Source: Nitrosomonas sp. Nm166
GTDB lineage: Bacteria; Pseudomonadota; Gammaproteobacteria; Burkholderiales; Nitrosomonadaceae
DNA length: 64,000 nt
Direction of reading: 5' to 3'
Assembly: GCF_900112825.1 (NCBI RefSeq)
Contig: NZ_FONE01000010.1
Location: forward strand, 18,888-82,887
The notes under the pieces were generated by a model that was not told the DNA's origin, ran no database searches, and saw nothing but the letters and a program-made list of their open reading frames with translations. Both the position numbers and the translations under genes were made by a program. This document shows, piece after piece, positions 53,785 through 63,910 of this stretch (positions within the stretch are counted from its first letter, which is position 1; every line of letters begins with the position of its first letter).

Positions 53785-55458
53785 ATGGATACTAAAGAGC
53801 ACAAAATATTTCAGGAAAGAATGCGCTTATTGTCACGCTCATTTGTACAGGAGTTACCGGCTAGAATAGACGAAATTGAAGCGCTATGGAATAAGCTGCA
53901 AATTGAAAGGGACATGAAAACGCTACAGGCGTTACATTGCTCCGTGCATAATTTAATCAGTAATGGCGAGGCATTGGGTTATCCAGAATTAAGCGTTGAG
54001 GTACGTGGATTGGAGCAAGTCCTCAAGAGTCTGATGCAGAAAAATGTCTTGCTGGATGCGGTGCAGTCAGCTGGAATTCCACAGCAAATTTGTGAACTGA
54101 AGAAAATCTCGGTTGAGCAGGAATCTGACTTGACAAAAGATACTACTCCGGTAGCTCCAGGTAGAAGTGTGTTGCTACCGAGTACTCATGCATCAAATTT
54201 GATATTTGTTGTGGAAGAGGATATCGAGGCTGCTCAGGAGCTTGCGTTACAGCTGCGCTATTATGGTTATGAGGTGGAGGTGTTCAATCATTCAGATAAT
54301 TTAGATAGGTTTCGCACCGCTGTTCAGCATAAACCTGATGCCATTATCTTAATGGGAGTTGAATTTACTGACGACAAGATGGGTGGCATTCATGTAATGG
54401 AAGAAATTCAGCGAAAGTTAGCCCGGCCAGCACGGGTGATTTTTATTTCCGTTCATGACGAGATAAGTTTCCGGCTGGGGGCGGTGCGTGCGGGCAGTAT
54501 TGCTTATTTCATAAAACCCCTTAATTCTACAGAATTAATCGATCGGCTTGATCAAATTACTGCATCGCAAATTCAGGAACCTTTTCGGGTACTGATCGTG
54601 AGTAATAGTTCAACGATACTTGCTTACTACACAGCAATATTAGAGCAAGCAGAAATACTTGTAAAAACAGTTTCAGAACCAATGAAGTTAGTGGAAATAC
54701 TGAATGACTTTAATCCTGACTTAATTCTGATGGATTTGTATATGCCAGAATGCAACGGTATTGAGCTGACGCGGGTTATCCGCCAGATAGATAGCTTTCT
54801 CAGCATTCCTATTGTTTATCTCGCTACTAAGAATGACTTTAACACGCAATCTGAAGCGATGAGTTTGTGTGGCGATGATTTTCTGATTGAACTCACCGAT
54901 TCTATACATTTAGTTGCAGCGGTGACATCGCGTGTGACGCGAGCCCGCTCTTTACGTTCTTTAATGTATCGTGACGGGTTGACCGGTCTGCTTAACCATA
55001 CCGCAATAAAAGAAGAATTGGTGCGGGAAATAGCCCGTTCCAGTCGGCTGAATTCATCATTATCTTTTGCTATATTGAATATCGATTTCTTTAAGAAAAT
55101 TAATGATGCTTATGGTCATGCCGCAGGAGATCGCGTCATTAAGAGCTTGGCGCGGCTGCTCAAACAGCGCCTGCGAGAAACGGATGTTATCGGGCGTTAT
55201 GGCGGAGAAGAATTCGCTGTGATTATGAATGACACAGATGCGGTGTCAGCTGCCAAAGTGATTGATGAGATACGCAATGTTTTTTCCCGTCTATTGCATC
55301 TGAGCTATTACGAAGAATTTTCGGTAAATTTTAGCGCCGGGATCGCAGATCTTGCGCATTTTCCAGATGCAGCCCGATTAAGCGAAGCCACAGACAAGGC
55401 GCTTTATCAGGCTAAACAGAGAGGGCGCAATAGGGTGGTTGTGAATACGGGCGATTAA
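53785..55458 (+). CDS. Hpt-like/REC/REC/GGDEF diguanylate cyclase
   Basis: A 557-residue signalling protein. Residues 15-95 are helical and resemble an Hpt domain (ALHCSVHNLISNGEALG, with His near 52). Receiver 1 (about 143-265) has ILMGVEF where the phosphoacceptor Asp is expected, so it is likely inactive. Receiver 2 (about 272-390) keeps the Asp in LILMDLYMPECNG but has Glu in place of the switch Lys. The cyclase domain has YGGEEF near 470-476 and should make c-di-GMP. The C-terminus ends in the usual ALYQAKQRGRNRV. This build resembles Caulobacter PleD-like and Hpt-REC-GGDEF regulators. Confidence 0.88.
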   Translation: MDTKEHKIFQERMRLLSRSFVQELPARIDEIEALWNKLQIERDMKTLQALHCSVHNLISNGEALGYPELSVEVRGLEQVLKSLMQKNVLLDAVQSAGIPQQICELKKISVEQESDLTKDTTPVAPGRSVLLPSTHASNLIFVVEEDIEAAQELALQLRYYGYEVEVFNHSDNLDRFRTAVQHKPDAIILMGVEFTDDKMGGIHVMEEIQRKLARPARVIFISVHDEISFRLGAVRAGSIAYFIKPLNSTELIDRLDQITASQIQEPFRVLIVSNSSTILAYYTAILEQAEILVKTVSEPMKLVEILNDFNPDLILMDLYMPECNGIELTRVIRQIDSFLSIPIVYLATKNDFNTQSEAMSLCGDDFLIELTDSIHLVAAVTSRVTRARSLRSLMYRDGLTGLLNHTAIKEELVREIARSSRLNSSLSFAILNIDFFKKINDAYGHAAGDRVIKSLARLLKQRLRETDVIGRYGGEEFAVIMNDTDAVSAAKVIDEIRNVFSRLLHLSYYEEFSVNFSAGIADLAHFPDAARLSEATDKALYQAKQRGRNRVVVNTGD

Positions 55459-55487
55459 TATGTTGACATTGCCGGTTACTCAATAAC

Positions 55488-56489
55488 TCACGCTCTAGGA
55501 TCTTCACGTCGGGTACGCAGCAGGCGCGGTGGATGAATATTTGAATCGACTGAGAATTGTTTTTTGCTAAAGGCAGCGCGTAATTGAGGATCCGGTTCAA
55601 TCGTTTTGATTGCTTCAATGATGGCAACACGAGGCGCCAAGCCGGCATAGTTAGCTACCTGAATGGAAAGGCCGGGACGGGCATTGAGTTCAATAATCAT
55701 GGGGCCTTGATCTCTGTCCAGCACAAGATCCGCACCTAAATACCCCAAGCCGGTCATCTCATAACAGGCGGCTGCCAATTGTAATAATTTGTCCCAGTGA
55801 GGAATGACTAAATCTGAGAGAGCCTTGCGGGTATCTGGGTGGTGTGAAACGGATTCGCCATATTGTACCGCGTATAATGCGTTGCCTGTTCCCATGTCAA
55901 TGCCAACACCTACTGCACCCTGATGCAGATTAGCTTTGCCATCGGAAGCATGAGTTGTGAGTCGTAGCATTGCCATAATGGGGTAGCCGCGAAATACAAT
56001 AATACGTATGTCAGGAATGCCTTCATAACTGTAGTCAGAAAAGACCGGGTCAAGTTGTATCAGTGACTCAATCATCACAGTATCAGGTTTGCCGCCCAAG
56101 CTATGAAGACCGCTCAGAATATTAGAAACATGCCGTTTAATATCTATCAATTGTATTGCATCACCGCTGGGCTTGAAGTAAAAATTATAATCATGCCTGG
56201 TAATCACCAGGATGCCTTTGCCGCCGCTGCCTTTAACTGGCTTTATGACAAACTGATCGTATGAATGAAGTATTTCCTGGAGCAATTTGACATCATGCTG
56301 ATATTGCACGGTGCCGAGCAGTTTGGGCACCGTGATGCCGGCTTCTTGCGCCAACAATTTGGTTTTTAATTTGTCATCGACGAGCGGGTATAAATGGCGC
56401 GGGTTATAGCGGGAGATCAAACCAAAGTTTCTTTGATTCATTCCGATGATGCCAAAACTTCTGAGTTTTTTAGCGCTTGCCAGAAACAT
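55488..56489 (-). CDS. RimK-related ATP-grasp ligase (alpha-L-glutamate ligase-like)
   Basis: A 333-residue ATP-grasp enzyme. Landmarks are FGIIGMNQRN near the start, KLKTKLLAQEAGI, FVIKPVKGSGGKGILVI with the ATP-binding Lys and Gly loop, and LGADLVLDRDQGPMIIELNARPGLSIQ with metal ligands. I start it at 56489 (MFLASAKKLRSFG), as in relatives; the frame is open to 56552. It overlaps the 7TM gene by 20 bases. Together with that gene and the zinc-protease gene it forms a conserved trio whose shared function is unknown; peptide-tag ligation is a reasonable guess. Confidence 0.87.
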   Translation of the reverse strand: MFLASAKKLRSFGIIGMNQRNFGLISRYNPRHLYPLVDDKLKTKLLAQEAGITVPKLLGTVQYQHDVKLLQEILHSYDQFVIKPVKGSGGKGILVITRHDYNFYFKPSGDAIQLIDIKRHVSNILSGLHSLGGKPDTVMIESLIQLDPVFSDYSYEGIPDIRIIVFRGYPIMAMLRLTTHASDGKANLHQGAVGVGIDMGTGNALYAVQYGESVSHHPDTRKALSDLVIPHWDKLLQLAAACYEMTGLGYLGADLVLDRDQGPMIIELNARPGLSIQVANYAGLAPRVAIIEAIKTIEPDPQLRAAFSKKQFSVDSNIHPPRLLRTRREDPRA

Positions 56490-58014
56490 TGCGTCTTTCC
56501 AGGGAATGAAAACGGTACAGTTCAGATAACCGATAACCAGTATATTGTCCAAGGATCAGGATGAGCGCCAGATTCACCAGCATCAATTCCGGGAAATTAA
56601 AAGTTAAATATTCAATCGTCCGATTAGTCATAAACAAATAAGCGATCACCGCTGTCAACAAACTGCCGCTACCTTGAATAAAAACTTCTCTGGGGCCATC
56701 TTCCTCCCACAGCACAGACATCCGTTCAATGGTCCAAGACAAGATGATCATGGGAAAGAAAGTAACTGTCATGGCTTGGCTAAGCCCGAGTTTATTGCTG
56801 ATGATGCTGATACTTGCCATAATCGCGATCACCACAATGATTACGGCGGAAATGCGCGCCACAAACAATAGATGCAGGCGCGACAAATAGGCTCGAATCA
56901 ATAAGCCTGTTCCAACTACAATCAGGAAGATGATGATACCGGTGAGCAGCGTAGTTTGTATCAATGCTAATGCAATCAGAATCGGCATAAAAGTACCGGA
57001 GGTTCGTATACCGATCAGCAGACGCATAATCACCACAATCAGTGCACCGATGGGCAATAACAGGATCATTTTAAATGCATTTTGTTGCTCAATCGGCAGA
57101 CTATAAATAGAAAAATCTATGATGCCGGCTTGTCTGTTGATACTGTCACGTACCACCAGATTTCTGGTTGAGTGAACATTTCTAATGATAGAAAAGGATA
57201 TTTGCGAATTTTTGCCGCCGACCACATCGAGTAAAGATTGGTCTCCGCGCTGCCAAATCAGAAAATTCCTGGGTTTTCCGCTTTCTCCGGTATTCTGGTT
57301 GAATAGCAGCCATTCGTTGCCGATATAGACTTCCACAAAATTAGCAAGTGATTGTCTGCGCCGCCCATCTTCCAGATACAGTCCGCGGACGATGCGTGCA
57401 CTGATGCCTTCCAGTGCCAGTAAGTTAATAATTAGATAGGTTTTGTAATCTTCATTGGATTGTTCATTGAGTAATAAGCTCCGATTCTGATTAGGCGCAT
57501 TGGAATTTAATATACTGATCAATTCACGGGTAAAGATTTCCGTATTGGCGGATTTGCTACGTGCTTGATCCAATATGGTGGTGGCTGCTGTTTTGTGGAC
57601 TTCATCAAATTCAGGCTTCTCTGGTTCCGGTGGAAGATCTGCAACGGGGAGAGGATTGATCTGGTCAGTTTCATACAGACTCAGGCGGTAATATGCTGTC
57701 TGTGGGCCCGATGCAATTCTTTTGCTCCACTGCGCGCGACGCCCTGTTGGGGAAGCTAATTCACTAAACCCGTAATCGGGTGAAGCGAAGTCTTCTTCGA
57801 TAAAAACAATATTCGAAGTTTCCGAGGGTAGTGCAAATGAAACGATAATGGGATCACCGCGCGCGATAAAATCAATCTTCGCTTCAATGGTCCAAACTGA
57901 TTTCTTGTCATCCGGTGATAAGGGAAAACCCAATGCAAAGTGCTTGTATAAAATCAGGCCTATTCCAAGCCCCATCAACAGAATGACAAGAGTATAAAGT
58001 CTAAGTTTGGGCAT
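56470..58014 (-). CDS. Inactive-transglutaminase-like protein fused to seven membrane helices
   Basis: A 514-residue inner-membrane protein. An N-terminal anchor (residues 5-27) leads to a periplasmic domain with a transglutaminase-like fold (LLALEGISARIVRGLYLEDGRRRQSLANFVEVYIGNEWLLFNQNTG). The catalytic Cys appears to be replaced in this family. From about 290 onward follow seven hydrophobic helices (MILLLPIGALIVVIMRLLIG, FMPILIALALIQTTLLTGII, ISAVIIVVIAIMASISII and others). It lies between the RimK-like and zinc-protease genes (20-base overlap and three-base gap), showing tight co-expression. Confidence 0.87.
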   Translation of the reverse strand: MPKLRLYTLVILLMGLGIGLILYKHFALGFPLSPDDKKSVWTIEAKIDFIARGDPIIVSFALPSETSNIVFIEEDFASPDYGFSELASPTGRRAQWSKRIASGPQTAYYRLSLYETDQINPLPVADLPPEPEKPEFDEVHKTAATTILDQARSKSANTEIFTRELISILNSNAPNQNRSLLLNEQSNEDYKTYLIINLLALEGISARIVRGLYLEDGRRRQSLANFVEVYIGNEWLLFNQNTGESGKPRNFLIWQRGDQSLLDVVGGKNSQISFSIIRNVHSTRNLVVRDSINRQAGIIDFSIYSLPIEQQNAFKMILLLPIGALIVVIMRLLIGIRTSGTFMPILIALALIQTTLLTGIIIFLIVVGTGLLIRAYLSRLHLLFVARISAVIIVVIAIMASISIISNKLGLSQAMTVTFFPMIILSWTIERMSVLWEEDGPREVFIQGSGSLLTAVIAYLFMTNRTIEYLTFNFPELMLVNLALILILGQYTGYRLSELYRFHSLERRNVSGKR

Positions 58015-58017
58015 GCA

Positions 58018-58812
58018 TTATTTTGTGCTATTCGTTTCAGAACTATCAGTCTTAACCGTTGTAAATTTCTTGCTGACATCGACGATGGCCAGATCTCGTA
58101 ATAAATTGCGCCCTATCAGAACTTGATGCTTAAGTCTGCCTCGATCTACGAGCGTAAAATTGATTTGCTCATCAATGTTAGCCAGTATGACACGCATTCT
58201 GACAACGGGACGTCGCTGTGATTCCTTATCACCACGTTCTTTGACACGTACATGGCGTCGCAAGCGTCGGGTCAGCTCCAGCCTTTCTCCTGTTTGAGGA
58301 TGGAGCATATGAAATCTTACAAAAGGCTTCCCATCTCGCTCAAATTCAACGATATCCAAGGCATTCAATGAGGAGGTTTGTGCGCCGGTATCAATCCGTG
58401 CGCTAAATTCCATACCAGGTGGATCAAGATAGACATACTCCAACCCTCCTAATATCGTCCGGCTCTCAATACTAGGAGGTGGCTCTGCTTTAATAGTAGT
58501 AGACGCTTCTTTCTGAGATATTTCGGTATCCTGCGTGTTACATGAACAAGAATTACTAGGATCGCTTTTATCCGTGACCAGATCCTCTCTGATATGAGAG
58601 AACTTATCAGATTGATTCTTTTCCAATAATTTCCTTTGCTCAACCAGTTCAGCAAATAAGGTGACCAATTCCGATTCTCTGGCGCTGATGCGTGCTTCGC
58701 GTTCTGATAATTCATCTTCTCGTGGATTACAGGCTGATAACATAATAAATATGAGAATGACGAGCAAGTGGTTGCAGCAAGTTTTAGTAAAAATTAAGTG
58801 GTTAATTCTCAT
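58018..58812 (-). CDS. RimB/retropepsin-like 'ATP-dependent zinc protease' lipoprotein
   Basis: A 264-residue protein with a lipoprotein signal ending LSAC (Cys28) and a coiled coil at about 30-65. The conserved domain starts GLEYVYLDPPGMEFSARIDTGAQTSSLNA. The DTGAQTSS string looks like an aspartic-protease (retropepsin) active site, although the family is named zinc protease. RRHVRVKERG and RNLLRDLAIVDVSKKF close it. It is the promoter-proximal gene of the trio, three bases before the 7TM gene. Related proteins process glutamate tags added by RimK, which fits the partner ligase (inference). Confidence 0.85.
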   Translation of the reverse strand: MRINHLIFTKTCCNHLLVILIFIMLSACNPREDELSEREARISARESELVTLFAELVEQRKLLEKNQSDKFSHIREDLVTDKSDPSNSCSCNTQDTEISQKEASTTIKAEPPPSIESRTILGGLEYVYLDPPGMEFSARIDTGAQTSSLNALDIVEFERDGKPFVRFHMLHPQTGERLELTRRLRRHVRVKERGDKESQRRPVVRMRVILANIDEQINFTLVDRGRLKHQVLIGRNLLRDLAIVDVSKKFTTVKTDSSETNSTK

Positions 58813-58957
58813 AAATATTTTTACTAATTCTTTAAGAAGATACTATTACTGACGAATGGTGAGTAAATATTATCAACGCATTGGTCAGCGGTATGGGTAT
58901 GGCCTTGAGCGTCCATCCATGCAAGTGATTCAGCAATTGCATCAGGTAAAATATTTT

Positions 58958-59362
58958 TTATGGATTGTTTAAATGAATGGCTAGTGTTTGATTTTTATAG
59001 GCGCAAGCATACCGGTGTGTTTCCAGGCAATGTGACGTGATGGTCATTTGATAGGTGCCTGGTGCTTCATTTCTGGTATCAAATTTAAATTCAAAACGAC
59101 CTTCCTGGTCGCTTGTATAAAATTGATCAACGGCTGTGGTGCCATCAGGGCGAGTCAGCCTGAAATTGAGCAAGACATCAGGAGCTGGCTGTGCGTTATA
59201 GTCTACCCAGCCATGCAGGATGACTGTGTCTCCAACAACATATTGTGTTTTGGAATCGATCAGAACAGGTTTTGAAATATGAGTTGCCAATGAATCATCA
59301 ATCAAACCACCCAAGGTTATCAGCCATACGAATGAAAGCACATAGGTCTTTTTTGAGGCCAT
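58958..59362 (-). CDS. Exported small Ig-like domain protein
   Basis: A 134-residue protein with a signal peptide (MASKKTYVLSFVWLITLGG, cleavage near DSLAT). The mature part is one beta-sandwich: YVVGDTVILHGWVDYNAQPAPDVLLNFRLTRPDGT followed by DQEGRFEFKFDTRNEAPGTYQMTI, a pattern of macroglobulin MG2-like or carboxypeptidase-regulatory-like domains. Two Cys (near 115 and 123) may form a disulfide. I start at 59362, where the signal peptide begins; the longer frame to 59461 would overlap lpd. Function unknown. Confidence 0.65.
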   Translation of the reverse strand: MASKKTYVLSFVWLITLGGLIDDSLATHISKPVLIDSKTQYVVGDTVILHGWVDYNAQPAPDVLLNFRLTRPDGTTAVDQFYTSDQEGRFEFKFDTRNEAPGTYQMTITSHCLETHRYACAYKNQTLAIHLNNP

Positions 59363-59405
59363 GGTAAATTTTGCGAAAAGTGAATAGTAATTTTGTAAGT
59401 TATTG

Positions 59406-61172
59406 CTATTTCTTAGGTAAAAAAAGATCGGTAATAGTTCCTTCAGCCATTTCTGCGGCAAACAAAACGGTTTCCGAAAGGGTGGGATGTGGATGGATGG
59501 TCAGACTAATATCTTGCATATCCGCACCCATCTCTAAAGCCAGCACTGTTTCTGCGATCAACTCGCCGGCGTTGATACCCACCATGCCAGCGCCCAGTAT
59601 GCGGCGCGTATTTTTATCCAGTAGCAATTGCGTCAATCCTTCCTCGCGTGCCATAGAGATGGCCCGGCCACTGGCAGCCCACGGAAAGCTGGCTTTCTCA
59701 TAAGCGATACCTTGTTGCATAGCTTCTTTTTCGGTCAGACCCATCCAGGCGATTTCAGGGTCAGTATAAGCGACAGAAGGAATCGTGCGCGCATCGAAGA
59801 CAGCTTTATGCCCAGCAATAACTTCAGCTGCCAGTTTGCCTTCATAAGTAGCTTTATGGGCCAGCATCGGCTCTCCGGCGATATCACCGATTGCAAAAAT
59901 ATGCGACAGATTGGTGCGCATTTGCTGGTCAACCGGAATAAATCCGCGTTCATCGACTTCAATACCAATGTCTTCGGCACCAATAGAATGTCCATTCGGA
60001 CGACGTCCGACAGCCATTAATATCCGATCGTAAGTTTGTGGCTGCGGCGCATTTTCACCTTCAAAGGTAACGGTTAGGCCGGATTCACCAGCCTCTATTT
60101 GGGCTACTCTGGTTTTGAGATAAATCGCTTCGTAGCGTTTCTGAATGCGCCGATGCAAGGGCTTGATCAGATCGGGATCAGCGCCCGGGACTAATTGATC
60201 CATCCATTCCACTACGCTGATTTTGCTTCCCAGCGCGGAATAAATTGTGGCCATTTCCAGACCGATAATACCGCCGCCAATAATCAACATACGCTGCGGC
60301 ACATCAGTCAGTTGCAGCGCTCCGGTGGAATCAATCAGGCGCGGATCATCATGCGGAAAGCCGGGAATACGCGCAGCCCTGGAACCAGCAGCGATGACGC
60401 AATGATCAAAAGAAACCGTTTTTTGTCCCTCAGTAGTTTCAACTTGAATCAGGTGCGGGGTGGTAAATTTTCCAGTTCCATGGATGACTTCCACCTGGCG
60501 GTGTTTTGTCAGCACTTTTAGCCCTTTGGTCAACTTGCTGATGACTGATTCTTTCCAGGTGCGCAGTTTATCAATATCGACCTTGGGCTTGCCAAAAACG
60601 ATGCCTTGCGCTTCCATCTCTTCAGCTTCCGTGATTATCTTGGCTGCATGGAGCAGGGCTTTCGATGGAATACAGCCAACATTCAGGCATACGCCACCTA
60701 GCGTGGGATAACGCTCAATCAGAATCACCTTTTTACCGAGATCGGCGGCGCGGAAAGCGGCAGTGTACCCGCCGGGGCCGGCGCCGAGCACTACGACATC
60801 GGCACGAATATCTGCCGGCGGAGCGGATTGCGTGGGTGCTGCAGTTGGTACTGGGGTAGCAGCAGGTGCAGGGGTTGGTTTTTCGCTGGATATAGTTGTT
60901 GTTTCTGAACTTGTCGAGCCGGTGGATTGCTCAGTAACCGATAAGGTCAGAATAGATGAGCCTTCTGATACTCTGTCACCTATTTTGACTTTGATTTCTT
61001 GTACCACGCCAGCTTGAGGGGAAGGCACTTCCATCGAGGCCTTGTCAGTTTCCAACGTGATCAGCGAAGCTTCTTTTTCCACTGCATCGCCAACGGCGAC
61101 AAGTATTTCGATGACTGGAACATCCTTAAAATCACCGATATCGGGAATTTTTACTTCGACAATTTGTGTCAT
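59406..61172 (-). CDS. lpd: Dihydrolipoamide dehydrogenase with N-terminal lipoyl domain
   Basis: A 588-residue E3 subunit of 2-oxoacid dehydrogenase complexes. The lipoyl domain occupies residues 1-75 with the lipoylated Lys in [10 protein letters not shown]. An Ala/Pro/Thr-rich linker (about 80-125) leads to the flavoprotein with the FAD motif [20 protein letters not shown], the redox pair in [15 protein letters not shown], an NAD-binding [11 protein letters not shown] and the C-terminal HPHPTLSE His-Glu. I start it at 61172 ([13 protein letters not shown]), preceded by AAAGGAT. In betaproteobacteria this form belongs to pyruvate dehydrogenase, but aceE/aceF are not in the window. Confidence 0.93.
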   Translation of the reverse strand: MTQIVEVKIPDIGDFKDVPVIEILVAVGDAVEKEASLITLETDKASMEVPSPQAGVVQEIKVKIGDRVSEGSSILTLSVTEQSTGSTSSETTTISSEKPTPAPAATPVPTAAPTQSAPPADIRADVVVLGAGPGGYTAAFRAADLGKKVILIERYPTLGGVCLNVGCIPSKALLHAAKIITEAEEMEAQGIVFGKPKVDIDKLRTWKESVISKLTKGLKVLTKHRQVEVIHGTGKFTTPHLIQVETTEGQKTVSFDHCVIAAGSRAARIPGFPHDDPRLIDSTGALQLTDVPQRMLIIGGGIIGLEMATIYSALGSKISVVEWMDQLVPGADPDLIKPLHRRIQKRYEAIYLKTRVAQIEAGESGLTVTFEGENAPQPQTYDRILMAVGRRPNGHSIGAEDIGIEVDERGFIPVDQQMRTNLSHIFAIGDIAGEPMLAHKATYEGKLAAEVIAGHKAVFDARTIPSVAYTDPEIAWMGLTEKEAMQQGIAYEKASFPWAASGRAISMAREEGLTQLLLDKNTRRILGAGMVGINAGELIAETVLALEMGADMQDISLTIHPHPTLSETVLFAAEMAEGTITDLFLPKK

Positions 61173-61235
61173 AACGTATCCTTTCAACGCATCGCGTAGC
61201 ATATCGCTTATGGTTACAGTGAATGTTGGGTAAGG

Positions 61236-62501
61236 TCATTGCCTTAACTGACCATCACCCAGCACGATAAATTTCTGACTGGTCAATCCCTCCAGACCTA
61301 CCGGGCCGCGCGCATGGATTTTATCGGTTGAGATGCCGATTTCAGCACCCAGCCCGTATTCAAATCCATCGGCAAAACGGGTGCTGGTATTGACCATTAC
61401 CGAACTGGAATCTACCTCACGCAGGAAACGGCGTGCGCGCGTATAATTTTCAGTAACAATCGCATCAGTATGCTGAGAGCCATAACGCGTAATGTGATCA
61501 ATTGCCTGATCCAATCCCGTGACAATGCGGATGCTCAAAATCGGTGCCAGATACTCCTCGTACCAATCCTGCTCGGTGGCTTCTTTTATCTGTGAAATGA
61601 TGCTACGAGCTGCCGCATCCCCGCGTAATTCAACACTTTTATTAAAATAGATTTTGCTCAGTACAGGCAGTATTCGCTGTGCAATGCCTTCGTGAATCAG
61701 CAGTGTTTCCATTGTGTTACACGTGCCATAACGCTGGGTTTTGGCATTGTCTGCAATCCGGACAGCTTTGTCAAAATCGGCCTGATCGTCGATATACACG
61801 TGGCAAACGCCGTCCAAATGCTTGATGACGGGGATACGCGCTTCATTGGCAATACGTTCGATCAGTCCCTTGCCGCCGCGTGGGACAATCACGTCGACAA
61901 AATCCTTCATCGTGATCAGTTCACCTACCGCTGCGCGGTCGGTGGTTTCAATCACCTGCACTGCTGTTTCGGGCAAGCCGGCTAGCCGCAAACCTTCTTG
62001 TACGCAAGCGGCAATCGCCTGATTGCTGTGAATAGCTTCCGAGCCGCCGCGCAAAATGGCTGCATTACCCGCTTTCAGGCACAGCCCCGCGGCATCGGCC
62101 GTCACATTTGGGCGTGCTTCATAAATGATGCCGATCACGCCTAACGGCACGCGCATTTTTCCTACCTGAATGCCGGATGGACGGTAATTTAATCCGTTGA
62201 TCTCACCCACCGGGTCAGCCAATGCGGCAATCTGTAACAAACCTTCCGCCATTGTTGCCACACCCTTTGCTGACAGCGCAAGACGGTCAACCATTGAAGC
62301 CACCAAGCCTTTGCTACGCGCAGCGTCCAGATCTTTAGCATTGGCTGCCAATAATAATTGCTCATCCCGTCGGATGGCATTTGCCATCGCAGTCAAGGCA
62401 TGATTTTTGATCGCAGTATCTGCTTTTGCTACTCGACGCGATGCTGTGCGCGCTTCTTGGCCGAGGGACTGCATATAGCTTTTGATGTTTGTGGTATCCA
62501 T
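61236..62501 (-). CDS. proA: Gamma-glutamyl phosphate reductase
   Basis: A 421-residue NADPH-dependent enzyme of proline synthesis that reduces glutamyl-5-phosphate to the semialdehyde. Visible motifs include [35 protein letters not shown], a catalytic Cys in [13 protein letters not shown], and [28 protein letters not shown] (here with YGLGAEIG). The length is normal. proB is not adjacent. It is the first gene of the leftward lpd stretch, separated from lpd by 63 bases. Confidence 0.95.
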   Translation of the reverse strand: MDTTNIKSYMQSLGQEARTASRRVAKADTAIKNHALTAMANAIRRDEQLLLAANAKDLDAARSKGLVASMVDRLALSAKGVATMAEGLLQIAALADPVGEINGLNYRPSGIQVGKMRVPLGVIGIIYEARPNVTADAAGLCLKAGNAAILRGGSEAIHSNQAIAACVQEGLRLAGLPETAVQVIETTDRAAVGELITMKDFVDVIVPRGGKGLIERIANEARIPVIKHLDGVCHVYIDDQADFDKAVRIADNAKTQRYGTCNTMETLLIHEGIAQRILPVLSKIYFNKSVELRGDAAARSIISQIKEATEQDWYEEYLAPILSIRIVTGLDQAIDHITRYGSQHTDAIVTENYTRARRFLREVDSSSVMVNTSTRFADGFEYGLGAEIGISTDKIHARGPVGLEGLTSQKFIVLGDGQLRQ

Positions 62502-63231
62502 GGAATAAATTTTAATAGGGAATCGGTATCAAACGATAAGTAGTGCGGAATTATAGTACAAGATGATGGTTATATTGCATGTAGCAGCGATCAGTCAGCA
62601 TGAGAAATAGTAGGAATGAAAATGAAAGTTTAGAGCGATCTGTCCAGTTTTTGGTGCCACTCAACGCGATGGAGCAGTAAAAACAATTTCGTAATCACTC
62701 CTTGTTTTGTTCAGTTCTTATTCATATTAACCTATGTATATTTGATTTAGTGAGCAATCCATAGGAGTAAACGCCTGAAAGCAAAGCAAGATAAACATCA
62801 CAAAAACTAAACCATTCCTATGTAAGATAAGGAAGTACTTGTTCGAGGCTTTATCAAAGCTTGTTGTTGCTGCTTATAGCAGTTCTTGGAGATTGTAAAA
62901 CAGTGCCCATTCAGGATAGATATCTTGCTGAACAGGGAGGGTTCTGGAAATTGGATGAAAATACTGTTTCTCGTTTTCATCACAGAACGATTGCTAATGC
63001 ATTGGGCAAAAGCATTTTACTCAATGGCACTCGGCTAAAAAATTCTTCGAAAGTAAAGAATAATTCTTTTTATGAGCACAGGTCCTCAAAGTAATGCTCG
63101 TCTTGAGTTCAAAGCATCTGGTTCATCATGCTCAATACACGTGAATAAATAAGGTAATTCCCCGGCTACGCCCTGATCATGTCCCACATTTTACGCTGAA
63201 CACAGTAAGCAATTAGCCCTATGATTGGGGC
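62502..63231. other. Gene-poor 730-bp region
   Basis: No supported gene. The only frame (62861-63094, TTG start, hydrophobic first residues then Lys/Asn-rich) has no ribosome site and no recognisable motif. The base composition is AT-rich. With the interrupted gene and IS at its right side this looks like a degraded insertion site. Confidence 0.4.
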
Positions 63232-63910
63232 ATGCAAATTGCTGGACGTGAATTTTCTGATGACATCATAGAGCGTATTCGAGAGAGAGTGCGAGGAGAT
63301 CCTTCTGTAACACGAACAAAATTATCGCGCGAGGTCTGCGAGTGGATGAATTGGCGTGGTCCAGATGGGCGATTAAGGGAGATGAGTTGTCGTGTAGCGC
63401 TGCTAAAGCTTGCGCGGTGTGAGATACTTGAATTACCACCAGCGCGTTGTATATCGTTTACGCGTCAAACGCAGGTTGATGGTTTGAACGAATCTTGGCC
63501 CATAGTCGAGATGACGCTTTCTGAGTTGGGTCCAGTATGGTTAGTGCCGGTGGACAGTCGACAGGCAGAGCTATCTAAATATTGGTGGACAATGTTACAG
63601 ACCCACCATCCGCTGGGAGCGGGTCCTTTGTGTGGTGCACAGATACGCTACCTAGTAGCCAGTGATTTGGGAATGCTAGGCGCACTGAGTTTTAGTGCAG
63701 CGGCATGGCGGCTAGCAGCACGCGACAAGTGGATTGGGTGGGACGACACGACACGTCAGGCAGAATTGACCAAGGTAGTAGGTAACAGTCGCTTTTTGAT
63801 TTTACCCACGGTCAAGGTAGCCAATCTTGCTTCCCGGGTTCTGAGCTTGGCAGCGTCGCGTATAGCAAGTGATTGGCAGAAATGTTGTGGTGTCAAACCG
63901 GTATTACTAG
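63232..63910 (+). pseudogene. DUF4338/DruA-like gene interrupted by an IS
   Basis: The 226 codons before the insertion start MQIAGREFSDDIIERIRERV and include LSREVCEWMNWRGPDGRLREMSCR. The core reads ALSFSAAAWRLAARDKWIGWDD, NSRFLILPTVKVANLASRVLSLAASRI and KPVLL. These are marks of the DUF4338 family, which includes DruA of the Druantia phage-defence system and relatives linked to transposons. The expected continuation after PVLL (Glu-Thr-Phe-type) is replaced by IS sequence beginning at 63911, and the frame stops at 63936. No other Druantia gene is visible in the window. Confidence 0.75.

Noticed and set aside
62861..63094. A 77-codon frame with hydrophobic start
   Set aside because: It begins with TTG, lacks a ribosome site, shows no recognisable motif and lies in a degraded AT-rich region.
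63232..63910. Functional Druantia defence system
   Set aside because: Only a DruA-like N-terminal part is present and it is interrupted; no large helicase-like DruE or other partner is in the window.
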